Shown here piece after piece: positions 28,101 to 35,967 of a stretch of 64,000 nucleotides of DNA; the stretch's first letter is position 1, and every line of letters starts with the position of its first letter. The notes beneath the pieces are model-generated. The model made no database searches. It worked only from the letters and a program-made list of their open reading frames with translations, and was not told the DNA's origin. The stretch lies in NCBI GenBank assembly GCA_965214435.1, contig OZ243960.1:1612001-1676000 (forward strand), written 5' to 3'. The DNA comes from Rubrobacter_A sp965214435. Its GTDB lineage: Bacteria > Actinomycetota > Rubrobacteria > Rubrobacterales > Rubrobacteraceae. The translations under genes and the position numbers were made by a program.

Positions 28101-28976
28101 GTGGAAACTATTAACGAGGACCTTCGGGGCAAGACAGCCCTGGTGACCGGGGCGAACTCCGGTATCGGGAAGGCTACGGCGCAGGAACTGGCGCGGATGG
28201 GCGCCAGGGTGGTCATGGTCAGTCGCAGCGAAGAGCGGGGCCGGGAGGCGCAGGAGGGAATCCAACAGTACAGCGGAAACCGGTCCGTGGATCTACTGCT
28301 GGCGGACCTCTCCTCGCAAGCGGAAGTCCGGAACCTCGCCCAGAACTTCAACGAGCATTACGATCGGCTGGACATCCTGGTAAATAACGCCGGGGTCATC
28401 CAGCGCGACCGGACGCTCACCGAAGACGGCATCGAGACGACGTTCGCCGTAAACCACCTGGCGGCTTTCCTCTTGACGAACCTGCTCTCGGACAGGCTCC
28501 GGGAGGGTGACGGAGCCAGGGTCGTTACCACGTCTTCGGAGGGCCACCGGTGGGGCGGCATAGATTTCGACGACCTGAACGGCAACTGGAAATACCGAGC
28601 TTTCCGGGCTTATGGACAGTCGAAGCTCGCCAACATCCTGTTCACCTCCGGGTTGGCGGAGCGTATGTCGGGGACCGGCGTTACGGCGAACTGCTTCCAT
28701 CCGGGTGGGGTGCGGACCAACTTCGGATTTAACGGTGGACCGGGAGCCATAATCTTCACCCTTATGAGTCCTTTCTTGCGGAGCCCGGAAGAGGGGGCCG
28801 ACACCGGGGTGTACCTCGCGGCTTCGCGCGAGGTCGAGGGTATGACCGGCAAGTATCTCGCCGACCGCCGGCTCAAAGCGCCCTCCGATGAGGCCTACGA
28901 CAAAGACATCCAGGAGAGGTTGTGGCGCGTCAGCGAGGAGCTTACAGGGCTTTCGGAGAGGAAGCTCTCGGCCTGA
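28101..28976 (+). CDS. Short-chain dehydrogenase/reductase
   Basis: A 291-aa classical SDR related to the retinol-dehydrogenase/RDH11-14 group. Cofactor motif TGANSGIG near residue 15-22, NNAG near 96, active-site YxxxK in AYGQSKLAN near 172-180. It is a soluble NAD(P)-dependent oxidoreductase of unknown substrate. Start choice: the GTG at 28101 lies just behind TTGGAGG, while a TTG at 28080 would add seven residues. Monocistronic as far as can be seen. Confidence 0.88.
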   Translation: METINEDLRGKTALVTGANSGIGKATAQELARMGARVVMVSRSEERGREAQEGIQQYSGNRSVDLLLADLSSQAEVRNLAQNFNEHYDRLDILVNNAGVIQRDRTLTEDGIETTFAVNHLAAFLLTNLLSDRLREGDGARVVTTSSEGHRWGGIDFDDLNGNWKYRAFRAYGQSKLANILFTSGLAERMSGTGVTANCFHPGGVRTNFGFNGGPGAIIFTLMSPFLRSPEEGADTGVYLAASREVEGMTGKYLADRRLKAPSDEAYDKDIQERLWRVSEELTGLSERKLSA

Positions 28977-29070
28977 CGTCCGTGGCTGTGATCCCTCGCC
29001 CTACCGAACCCGTCGCGGGGAATAGAATAACGGGCATTACGGACGGCGGAAGATCTTCGGGGAGGGTGAG

Positions 29071-29847
29071 GTGTCGCAGGGACTGATACAAGTTTCCTCC
29101 CTGGCGCGGCGGTCTGTCGTGCGGACGTTCCGCCAACCGGCGACCATCGTGCCGGCACTCTTGTTTCCGCTGGCGCTGCTCGCGGTCTACGGTAGCGGGC
29201 TCGGTCCGGCCTCGCAGCTAAGAGGTTTTCCGGCCGACTCGTACCTGGACTTTATCTTCACGTTCCCGCTTATGCAGGGCGCGGTGTTCGGGGCCATCTC
29301 AGCGGGCACCGACCTTGCCCGGGACGTCGAGAGCGGCTTTCTGAACCGGCTCTCGCTCACCCCGATGCGTCCGGTAACCTTGCTGGCCGGCATGCTCTCG
29401 GGGGTCGCCGCGCTCGGTTTTATACAGGGTGTAATATTTCTGGCCGTCGGCTTGAGCGTGGGCGTCCAGGTGGAGTCCGGCGGGGCGGGTCTGCCGGTGC
29501 TCGTGTTGTTCAGTGTACTCGTGGCGGTAGGTTTCGGCGGGGTCGGGGCGGTTCTGGCGCTCAGGACCGGGAGCGGCGAGGTCGTGCAGGGGGCGTTCCC
29601 GCTGATCTTCGTGTCGCTATTCCTATCGTCGCTGCTATTTCCGCGGAACCTGATCGAGACTAGCTGGTTCCGGACCGTCGCGACGGTCAACCCTATCTCC
29701 TACGTAGTCGAAGGGATACGGTCCCTGATCATCACCGGCTGGGACCCGCAAGCCCTTGTCCTAGGCTTTGCCGCCGTCGGCCTCCTGGTCGCCGCCGGAC
29801 TTTTGGGGGCCTCGGCCTCGCTGAAAACCCGGATGGCCCGGTCGTGA
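29071..29847 (+). CDS. ABC-2 type transporter permease (first)
   Basis: A 258-aa DrrB-like permease with six membrane segments; SRLARRS-like cytoplasmic start, TFPLMQGAVFGAISAGTDLARDVESGFLNRLSLTP split about 67-101, and ATVNPISYVVEGIRSLIITG near 200. GTG start behind GGGGAGGGTGAG. It overlaps the next permease by 4 bp. No ATP-binding subunit gene is next to the pair, which is unusual. Confidence 0.87.
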   Translation: MSQGLIQVSSLARRSVVRTFRQPATIVPALLFPLALLAVYGSGLGPASQLRGFPADSYLDFIFTFPLMQGAVFGAISAGTDLARDVESGFLNRLSLTPMRPVTLLAGMLSGVAALGFIQGVIFLAVGLSVGVQVESGGAGLPVLVLFSVLVAVGFGGVGAVLALRTGSGEVVQGAFPLIFVSLFLSSLLFPRNLIETSWFRTVATVNPISYVVEGIRSLIITGWDPQALVLGFAAVGLLVAAGLLGASASLKTRMARS

Positions 29848-30614
29848 ACCCTAGAACCCTCTTGTCCGTGGCCGGGGCCGTGGCCTGGCGGCAGGTCTAC
29901 CGCGCCACGACGAACCCCGCGCTGTTCCTGCCGTCGCTGTTCCCGGTATTCTTCTTTGTGGCTTTCGCGGGCGGCCTCTCGCGGATCGGCCAGGTGCCGG
30001 GCTTCAGCTTCCCGGCCGGTTACACGGCTTTCCAGTACGTCTGGGTGCTCTTGCAGGCGGTTACCTTCGGCGGGGCGTTCACCGGCTTCGCCATAGCCGG
30101 AGACTTCGAGAGCGGCTTTGCCCGCCGGCTGTTCCTCGCGGCCCACAACCGGGGCGGCATTATCTTGGGCTACGTTCTGGCCTCGCTGGTGCGGGTTACC
30201 ATTACGGGAGGTCTGGTGACGGTCGTGGCCTTTCTGGTCGGCATCCGGGTGCCCGGCGGGTTGGAGGTCTTCGGGCTCGTGGGGCTCGCGCTGCTCTTGA
30301 ACGTGTCGGCCACGCTGTTCGCCGTCGGGGTGGCGATGCGCCTGCGGACCCAGCAGGCGAGCCCGCTCATCCAGACGCCGCTGTTTATGGCGCTATTTCT
30401 AGCCCCGGTATTTGTGCCGCTGGAGTTGCTGAAAGGTTGGATCCACACGGTGGCCTCCTACAACCCGATCACCTTCGTACTAGAAGCCGGACGAAGCTTG
30501 ATCTCCGGCCAACCTACCGAAGTTGGCCTGGCTTTTGCCATCGTAACCGCCCTGGTGCTGGTCTTTCTCCTGTGGAGTTTGACCGGCCTGCGGCGGGCCG
30601 AGAGGTCCGGTTAA
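29844..30614 (+). CDS. ABC-2 type transporter permease (second)
   Basis: A 256-aa paralogue of the preceding permease with six membrane segments and the same FESGFARRLFLA and ASYNPITFVLEAGRSLISG motifs. Start overlaps the upstream stop, so a heteromeric permease pair is likely. The motor ATPase must be encoded elsewhere. Probable export of lipids, drugs or polymers cannot be refined. Confidence 0.87.
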   Translation: MNPRTLLSVAGAVAWRQVYRATTNPALFLPSLFPVFFFVAFAGGLSRIGQVPGFSFPAGYTAFQYVWVLLQAVTFGGAFTGFAIAGDFESGFARRLFLAAHNRGGIILGYVLASLVRVTITGGLVTVVAFLVGIRVPGGLEVFGLVGLALLLNVSATLFAVGVAMRLRTQQASPLIQTPLFMALFLAPVFVPLELLKGWIHTVASYNPITFVLEAGRSLISGQPTEVGLAFAIVTALVLVFLLWSLTGLRRAERSG

Positions 30615-30673
30615 CCACGAGAGTGGTATCTTATAAGCATACGGTTATCCGAAAAGAAAGGTATGCACCGATC

Positions 30674-30991
30674 GTGGAGACCATAACCCGTGAAGAGTTA
30701 AAACAGAAGATGGACCGAGGAGACGACTTCGTCCTCGTCGAGACGCTCCCGGAGAGCCGCTACCGTAGTTCCCACTTGCCGGGAGCCGTGAATCTGGAGG
30801 ACATGGATGAGGTCCCGAACCTGCTGCCCGATAAGAGCGCCGAGATCATAACCTACTGCTCGAACTTCAACTGACACGCCTCCGAGCGGGTCGCCCGGGA
30901 GCTGGCGACCATGGGTTACACGAACGTCCTAGAGTACGCCGGGGGCAAGCAGGATTGGAAAAGCGCCGGCCTGCCGATGGAAGGGAAGTAG
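30674..30991 (+). CDS. Rhodanese-like protein with in-frame TGA (selenocysteine candidate)
   Basis: A 105-codon rhodanese domain: ITREELKQKM at the start, SHLPGAVNLEDM (33-44), active-site loop YCSNFN-(TGA)-HASERVA, then YAGGKQDWKSAGLP (about 88-101). The TGA is codon 67 (30872-30874), where as I recall related proteins have the second Cys of C-x4-C-H-A-S. Cys62, the usual sulfur-carrying residue, is intact. Coding continues without damage to a TAG at 30989-30991, directly abutted by the GTG of the next gene. A 7-bp GGTCGCC/GGCGACC hairpin begins 14 nt after the TGA. Either it encodes selenocysteine or it is a one-base nonsense allele. The GTG start at 30674 is 12 nt behind AAAGG, and an in-frame GTG lies at 30623. 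Confidence 0.72.
30889..30910 (+). promoter_or_regulatory. Bacterial SECIS-like hairpin after in-frame TGA
   Basis: GGTCGCC (30889-30895) pairs perfectly with GGCGACC (30904-30910), leaving the 8-nt loop CGGGAGCT. The loop begins 21 nt after the TGA and has a G at its second position. These agree with the bacterial SECIS rules as I recall them (loop 16-37 nt from UGA, G among the first two loop bases). Within GC-rich coding DNA a chance hairpin is possible. Confidence 0.5.
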
Positions 30992-31726
30992 GTGGAGCCA
31001 GCCGCACCCGCGGCCTGGACGGTCTCATTCAGGGGTGAGCGAGACCGTCTACAGGGCTACCTCACCCGTCCGGCGGGCGGGGGACCGTTCCCCGGCGTCG
31101 TGGTCATACACGAGATATTCGGCCTTAACGAGAACATCCGCGACATTACCCGCCGATTCGCGGACGCGGGTTACGCTGCGCTCGCCGTAGACCTCTTCGC
31201 CGGCCGCAACCGCGCCATCTGCATGGCCCGCTTTATGGGTTCGACGCTGGCTAACTCGCTGGACCACCTCGGCATCCGGGACCTCAAGGCGGCGCTCGGG
31301 TTCCTGGCCGGGCAATCCGGCGTGGACGGTGACCGGATCGGCGCCATCGGCTTCTGCATGGGTGGCGGCTTTGCCATCGCCTGGGCCTGCACCGACGACC
31401 GGCTAAAAGCCATCGCCCCGTTCTACGGCGCCAACCCGCGCCCGCTCTCGGCCGTCTCGCGCTCCTGCCCGGTGGTCGGCTCCTACCCGGAAAAGGACTT
31501 CACGGCCCGGGCCGGACGCAAGCTCGACGCGGAACTCGGGCAGCATGGCATATCGCGGGACATAAAGGTCTACCCCGAAGCCCGGCACTCGTTCTTTAAC
31601 GACCGGGGCAAGGCATACGACCCGGAAGCTTCCGAGGACGCCTGGCGGCGGACGCTGGAGTTTTTCGGCGAGCACGTGGCGCAGCAGGCTTCGTCGGCGG
31701 AATCTGGCGTGGCAAAGCCTCTGTAA
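30992..31726 (+). CDS. Dienelactone hydrolase family protein
   Basis: A 244-aa alpha/beta hydrolase of the DLH family. The nucleophile is Cys122 in GFCMGG, acid Asp169 in YPEKDF, and His199 in EARHSFF; Glu41 in HEIFGLN is also conserved. Cytosolic; acts on dienelactones or other carboxyl esters and lactones. The GTG follows immediately after the TAG of the rhodanese frame, implying coupled translation of the two. Confidence 0.9.
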   Translation: MEPAAPAAWTVSFRGERDRLQGYLTRPAGGGPFPGVVVIHEIFGLNENIRDITRRFADAGYAALAVDLFAGRNRAICMARFMGSTLANSLDHLGIRDLKAALGFLAGQSGVDGDRIGAIGFCMGGGFAIAWACTDDRLKAIAPFYGANPRPLSAVSRSCPVVGSYPEKDFTARAGRKLDAELGQHGISRDIKVYPEARHSFFNDRGKAYDPEASEDAWRRTLEFFGEHVAQQASSAESGVAKPL

Positions 31727-31727
31727 A

Positions 31728-32288
31728 GTGGAGACCTACGCCCACTCGTTCTTTACCTGGGCGCTAGCCAAGCACGGCGTAAAGGCGGGCCGGCCGGCCG
31801 GTATCGCCGGGGCGGTGGGGGCGGCGCTGCCGGATTTGCCGTCTTTCGCCGCGGCGGCCTACTACTGGAACCAGCGGAACTCTATGGGCCGGGAGGAGTT
31901 GCTGGATGCGATCTACTTTTCCGGGCCGTTCGGCGGGACGGGCAGCGCGCTCCACTCGTTAGTGCCGGTCGCGGGCCTGCTGGCCGTCTACGGTGCCCTG
32001 CGGCTAGGACGAATAGACCGGCGGCGGATAATCCTGTGGTTTTTGATCGGCTGGGCCGGACACGCGGTCGCGGATTTCCTGACCCACGTCAACGATACCC
32101 GTCCTTTGTTCTGGCCGGTCTCCGGCTGGGAGTGGTCGAGCTCGGTCTCCTACTACGACTCTCGCTACTACGGAATACCGTTTACGATCACCGAGCACGC
32201 CCTCATAGTGGTTACGGTGATCGGGCTACTCTTGCGGAGGCGGCGCAACCGGAAGTTCCGGCGCGGCAAATCCGGCCCCGTAGGCTAG
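31728..32288 (+). CDS. Membrane-bound metal-dependent hydrolase-like protein (DUF457/YdjM-like)
   Basis: A 186-aa membrane protein. The pattern of H-S-F near the N-terminus, GAALPDLPS (about 32-40), SALHSLVP (about 71-78) and GHAVADFLTHV (about 109-119) resembles the YdjM/DUF457 family, where His and Asp residues bind metal. Its enzymatic role is not established. GTG start 1 bp after the DLH stop codon. Confidence 0.65.
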   Translation: METYAHSFFTWALAKHGVKAGRPAGIAGAVGAALPDLPSFAAAAYYWNQRNSMGREELLDAIYFSGPFGGTGSALHSLVPVAGLLAVYGALRLGRIDRRRIILWFLIGWAGHAVADFLTHVNDTRPLFWPVSGWEWSSSVSYYDSRYYGIPFTITEHALIVVTVIGLLLRRRRNRKFRRGKSGPVG

Positions 32289-32340
32289 GATAGACCTTTT
32301 TCTTCTGGTATAAGGTGCGTAAGAGAGGAGAAAGGGCGTA

Positions 32341-32904
32341 ATGTCATCCACGACTCAGGTAAACCTCGTGAGGGCGGGCGGTCTGGCGGCCGTGCTGGGC
32401 GGTGTGATCTGGGCCGTCAACGCGGTCTTCGACGCGGGCTCTACAGGCTCCGATAACCTGATAAACGACCTGCTGTTCCTCTCGCCACTGCTTTTTATAG
32501 CCGGGCTCATAGGGTTCTACTTCCGGTACGCGGGGAGGATGCAGGGTATCGGGAGTGGCGGGTTCGTGCAAACCTTTGCCGGGCTCGGGTTACTCGTCGG
32601 GGGCTTTGTTGCTGGCGACTTGTTCGACTTTGAAGAAGCGGCCCGGGTGCTGTCTTTTGGCTTTATAATTGTGTCGCTCGGCCTGGTACTTTTTGGTTTT
32701 GCCTTTCTGAAAGTCGAACCGCTACCCTACCTGAACTTCTTACCGCTCGCGCTCGGTATAGCGCTTCCCGCCAGCATCATATTCGGTAACATCGAAGTGC
32801 TGCGCGTCGTAGTGTCGGTGCTGTTCGGGCTCGGCTGGTCGCTGTTCGGCATCATCCTCTTCTCCGATGCCGAAGGACCGGAGGAGTCCGGTCGCCCGAA
32901 GTAG
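32341..32904 (+). CDS. Six-helix membrane protein, unknown function
   Basis: A 187-aa protein made of about six hydrophobic segments (for example LAAVLGGVIWAVNAVF and FIIVSLGLVLFGFAFL) with short loops. The ATG follows GAGGAGAAAGGG, and TATAAG at 32310 may be a -10 element. No family recognised. Confidence 0.65.
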   Translation: MSSTTQVNLVRAGGLAAVLGGVIWAVNAVFDAGSTGSDNLINDLLFLSPLLFIAGLIGFYFRYAGRMQGIGSGGFVQTFAGLGLLVGGFVAGDLFDFEEAARVLSFGFIIVSLGLVLFGFAFLKVEPLPYLNFLPLALGIALPASIIFGNIEVLRVVVSVLFGLGWSLFGIILFSDAEGPEESGRPK

Positions 32905-32952
32905 CCGGCGGGATCCAGACTGTTTACGAGAAGCCGGGCCGCAGTCATCTGG

Positions 32953-32958
32953 TACAAT
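32953..32958 (+). promoter_or_regulatory. Putative -10 element of tRNA-Ser gene
   Basis: TACAAT ends 14 nt before the mature tRNA. No convincing -35 at the right spacing, so this is only a candidate. Confidence 0.4.
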
Positions 32959-32972
32959 TTTCCGTGTTCTCT

Positions 32973-33063
32973 GGAGAGGTGTCCGAGTTGGCCGAAGGAG
33001 CGCGATTGGAAATCGCGTAGGCGGTGTTAAGCCGTCTCGTGGGTTCGAATCCCACCCTCTCCG
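32973..33063 (+). tRNA. tRNA-Ser (anticodon GGA)
   Basis: A 91-nt class II tRNA. The acceptor GGAGAGG pairs with CCTCTCC (33056-33062), with G as discriminator. The anticodon stem GCGAT/ATCGC carries loop T-GGA-A and reads UCC/UCU. The long variable arm typical of Ser tRNAs (GTAGGCGGTGTTAAGCCGTCTC) and the T-loop GGTTCGAATCC are present. CCA is not encoded. Confidence 0.97.
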
Positions 33064-33301
33064 CTTCTATTACCTTTCGTAAGTAAAACGTAGCTACGAT
33101 ACCTGTACCAGAAAGAGGCCGTACCTGTCCAGTCTGACTTGTTTACTGCAACCACACTGCAACCTGTCAGCCTAGAGTCTCGTCCACCGTACAAACTGGA
33201 TGCGCGACACATCCAGCAGTATTCCTGGTTCATAACTTGCCCGTCCTTCCTGAATGCCCGTAAGTCATCGTGCCGGCTAGATCACAAAGTCGGATGTAGT
33301 C
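33064..33301. other. Intergenic region behind tRNA-Ser
   Basis: 238 bp with somewhat lower GC between the tRNA and the convergent sigma factor gene. I looked for an integrase remnant or att-type repeat of the tRNA 3' end and saw none. Confidence 0.4.
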
Positions 33302-34276
33302 TCAAAGCTTCTTCGCGGTACTGTGTGGTCTGGCGACTCTGTCCGGGACGGTTTTCAGCCCTTTAAGCTTGAGACTGCGTTCCGCCTCTCTTTGGAGTTG
33401 GTGTACTCTCTGGCGGGAAATCCCCAGCTCGTCGGCGAGGTCCTTGAGCGTCATACACCTTTCTTGTCCGAGGCCATAGCGGTGGACCAGCACGTACCGG
33501 GCACGCTCCGGCAGGGCGTCGATAGCCTCCTTCAAGCTAGAAAGCTTTATCTCCTGTACCAGCGTTCCGGATATGTCCGAGACGCTCATGTCCTCGATCA
33601 ACTCCCCGGCCTCCGAACCGACCTCGTCCGCGGCGGCTCTCGCCGGTGCGTTGAGGCTCGTGGCGTCCGGCAACCACCCCAGGACCTCCCGTACCTCTTC
33701 CGGTGACCAGCCGAGCTTCGCGGCGAGTCCCTCCTCGGTCGGGTCCCGTCCCAGTTCCGCAGCCAGCTCGTTTTTCGTCCGTAGTGCCCGGCTCATCTTC
33801 TCCGAGGCGTGTACCGGCACCCTTATAGTCCGGCCCTTGTCGGCTACCGCCCGCCCTACAGCCTGGCGTATCCACCACGTGGCGTACGTCGAGAAGCGGA
33901 AACCTTTCTCCGGGTCGAACTTGCGAGCAGCCTTCATAAGCCCCACGTTCCCCTCCTGGATGAGGTCTTCGAGGGGGAGGCTGGGCGAGGCGCCGCGGTA
34001 CTTCCTGGCTATAGAGACCACGAGCCGGAGGTTCTTCTCGACGAGGAGGTTGTATGCCCTCTCGTCCCCGTCCCGGCAGCGCCGGGCGAGGACTCTTTCC
34101 TGCCGGGCAGTAAGTAGCCGTCCCCGGCTGATGCGCGAGAGGTACCCGGACACAAGCTCCGGCGCTCCTTCAGATACATGCTTCTTGGAAGGTTTCTCCA
34201 GCGTTGCAACCGACCCACCGCTCCTCTCGCCGGATCCAATATGGTTGTCATACATCCCGGACCGATCCTCCTCCAT
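33302..34276 (-). CDS. RNA polymerase sigma-70 family factor (group 2-like)
   Basis: A 324-aa sigma factor without region 1.1. Region 1.2 is at ELVSGYLSRI, region 2 at NLLVEKNLRLVVSIARKYRG, LEDLIQEGNVGLMKAARKFDP and FSTYATWWIRQAVGRAV (about 78-145). Region 3 follows with DPTEEGLAAKLGW, and region 4.2 with LKDLADELGISRQRVHQLQREAE near 285-308. The close match to primary-type regions 2.4 and 4.2 suggests -10/-35 recognition similar to the housekeeping factor; it is probably an alternative primary-like sigma. The ATG at 34276 lies 5 nt behind GGAGGAG; a GTG directly before it is less well placed. Confidence 0.93.
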   Translation of the reverse strand: MEEDRSGMYDNHIGSGERSGGSVATLEKPSKKHVSEGAPELVSGYLSRISRGRLLTARQERVLARRCRDGDERAYNLLVEKNLRLVVSIARKYRGASPSLPLEDLIQEGNVGLMKAARKFDPEKGFRFSTYATWWIRQAVGRAVADKGRTIRVPVHASEKMSRALRTKNELAAELGRDPTEEGLAAKLGWSPEEVREVLGWLPDATSLNAPARAAADEVGSEAGELIEDMSVSDISGTLVQEIKLSSLKEAIDALPERARYVLVHRYGLGQERCMTLKDLADELGISRQRVHQLQREAERSLKLKGLKTVPDRVARPHSTAKKL

Positions 34277-34497
34277 CACGCCTCCTCCCGGTGCTCTCTA
34301 GCGCGGTCTTTGAGATAAAAGGCCGGATCTGGGTTGAGTATCTGCCGCCACCCATCGTCCCCGCTCGTCCGCCCAGATTCTACGGAGGTTCCCGGTGTCG
34401 GCTACGGGTTCATCTTCAGGTTTGCCAGCTTGCCGGCTGCGACGGGACCTGTGGTTGCCGGTCGCTTTAGAAGTTTTCTTATTCCACTGGATGTCGC

Positions 34498-34878
34498 TCA
34501 ACGTTCCTCCTCAAGATACGGTTCTCTGTCGGTGCCGAGTACCAGTTCCGGGACCGACCGCCGGCTTCTGGGGGCGGAGAAGTCCAGACCGTGAAACTCC
34601 TCTAGCCTCGCCTTGACCCAGCGGTCAAAAGGTCCGTCGGCCGCGATAAAGCGCTTCACGATCTCCCGTGGTTTCTCTACCTCCAGATGCACTATGGTCA
34701 GCTCTCCACCTCTTGCTGTGCGCTGTAGCCATACCCTCACTCTCCGGACGCCCATACGCCGCTTGAGGTCCTCGTACTCCTCCGTGCGCGAGCCTTCAAG
34801 TTCCTGCAAAAAGCGCCGCCACGGTTCCTCCTCACCGGTCACTATCAGCTCCGCGAACGCTATGTGGTAAGTCTCCAA
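34498..34878 (-). CDS. Small protein of unknown function (DUF6176-like)
   Basis: A 126-aa protein with a likely alpha/beta barrel layout: two blocks beginning HIAFAELIV and VRVWLQRTARGGELTIVHLEVE, followed by KPREIVKRFIAADGPFDRWVKARLEEFHG. This resembles DUF6176 by memory only. TTG start behind TTGAGG. A Pho-box-like promoter on the minus strand (34924-34957) is about 45 bp upstream. Confidence 0.6.
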   Translation of the reverse strand: METYHIAFAELIVTGEEEPWRRFLQELEGSRTEEYEDLKRRMGVRRVRVWLQRTARGGELTIVHLEVEKPREIVKRFIAADGPFDRWVKARLEEFHGLDFSAPRSRRSVPELVLGTDREPYLEEER

Positions 34879-34923
34879 CGCCTCAAGGCCTCTTCTCTGG
34901 TCCTCTGCCGAAACGTGCTCACC

Positions 34924-34957
34924 AGACTACAAACCCACCGTGACAGGAGCGTGACAA
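34924..34957 (-). promoter_or_regulatory. Pho-box-like promoter, copy 1
   Basis: On the minus strand, TTGTCACG (34957-34950) and CTGTCACG (34946-34939) repeat with an 11-bp period. After 9 bp comes TAGTCT (34929-34924) as -10. The layout matches PhoB/OmpR-family sites, where repeats replace the -35. Serves the 126-aa gene. Confidence 0.65.
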
Positions 34958-35081
34958 GGGGCACGACCGCTTATCCAAGATCACGCTATCCACAGCCGAT
35001 ACATAGCTAGCGTGGGCATCTCGCCGATCGTGGCGGTCGTCATCCTCTGCTTGTTCTCCGGTGTTCTTTGTGGACCGCTCC

Positions 35082-35115
35082 AGCAAGCACTGGCGGGCCC
35101 ACCGGCATGCTTGCT
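35082..35115. repeat. Perfect 8-bp inverted repeat (hairpin)
   Basis: AGCAAGCA (35082-35089) and TGCTTGCT (35108-35115) flank a GC-rich loop that can pair further (CTGG/CCGG). It stands between two divergent genes with Pho-like promoters. It could be a bidirectional terminator or a protein-binding site. Confidence 0.5.
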
Positions 35116-35125
35116 TCTCGCTCCT

Positions 35126-35159
35126 GTATCACACTCCTGTCACGCCCTGAAGTTACTTT
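35126..35159 (+). promoter_or_regulatory. Pho-box-like promoter, copy 2 (degenerate)
   Basis: CTGTCACG (35137-35144) is preceded 11 bp earlier by a weak repeat sharing TCAC (35126-35133) and followed after 9 bp by TACTTT (35154-35159). This is the weakest of the four copies, upstream of the 174-aa gene. Confidence 0.45.
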
Positions 35160-35210
35160 GGGTGAGTAGTTTGTTCCACCAAGAATGAGGACGACCGAGA
35201 AGGAGGCATA

Positions 35211-35735
35211 TTGGCTGTGGAAGAAACGAAGCAAGGTAGTGCGCGGGCGGAGGTCGTTGCCGCGCAGATCGTCGCGGATAAGATGGAGATCCAAGAGCTT
35301 GTCCGGCGAGAGACGATGGAAGATACCGCTCGACACAGGCGCCCGGGAGAGTATGACCCGGCGAACGGAGCGGCGCATCCGCATCCACCGTACTGGCTGG
35401 TTATCAAGCGGGCGGCCAGCGCTATGGAGGTTTTGACCCTGGGTCTCGCCGGTGGAGAAGAGGCTTTACCGGTCTTTAGCTTCCGGGAAGAGGCTAATAC
35501 ATTTCTCCGATCCTGCTACGGCGATACCGGGTCAGACAACTGGTGGATCCGGAAGACCGGGGCCGGGGAGTTGCTAACGCTGCTCAACACCTACCACACC
35601 GTAGAGAAAGTAGCCCTCGACCCACTGACGGAAGCGGTGAGCAGTGCCGCGATAGACCTGTTCTGCATCAGCCGCTCGATGTGGATGGACCTGCTCGCGG
35701 GCCGGGGACGCTCCTGGTTTCAGAATACCTTGTAG
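35211..35735 (+). CDS. Hypothetical protein, 174 aa
   Basis: A soluble protein of unknown family. It starts with TTG 4-5 nt behind AGGAGG. The N-terminal 60 residues are charged and Ala/Glu-rich; the middle has PPYWLVIKRAASAMEVLTLGL, and the second half SFREEANTFLRSCYG and WWIRKTGAGELLTLLNTYH suggest an alpha/beta fold. It lies behind a degenerate Pho-box-like promoter. Confidence 0.6.
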   Translation: MAVEETKQGSARAEVVAAQIVADKMEIQELVRRETMEDTARHRRPGEYDPANGAAHPHPPYWLVIKRAASAMEVLTLGLAGGEEALPVFSFREEANTFLRSCYGDTGSDNWWIRKTGAGELLTLLNTYHTVEKVALDPLTEAVSSAAIDLFCISRSMWMDLLAGRGRSWFQNTL

Positions 35736-35806
35736 CTTCTCGAAGCCGTGAGCTTTGCAGGAAAATCGATGCCGGAAAAAACCACGCTCGGGACCGGTTT
35801 CCTTTC

Positions 35807-35840
35807 TTGTCACGCTCTTGTCACGCGGTGAGTTTATACT
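35807..35840 (+). promoter_or_regulatory. Pho-box-like promoter, copy 3
   Basis: Two perfect TTGTCACG repeats (35807-35814 and 35818-35825, 11-bp period), 9 bp, then TATACT (35835-35840). It stands about 130 bp upstream of the ABC exporter pair. Confidence 0.7.
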
Positions 35841-35967
35841 CCGAGACGGTGCTAAAACCGTCAGTTCTCGTAAGTAACTCAGGGACCGCGTCCGGCGACG
35901 GCCTTTATAGACGCGGGCAGCCTACGAAGGCGTCCGGTATGCTCGGAGGCCCGGAGAGAGGATAAGT

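Noticed and set aside
33027..33233. 68-codon minus-strand frame ending GGIRTHETA
   Set aside because: The well-known spurious translation of a tRNA-Ser gene.
33064..33301. Phage or island attachment site at the tRNA-Ser 3' end
   Set aside because: No repeat of the tRNA end and no integrase gene nearby.
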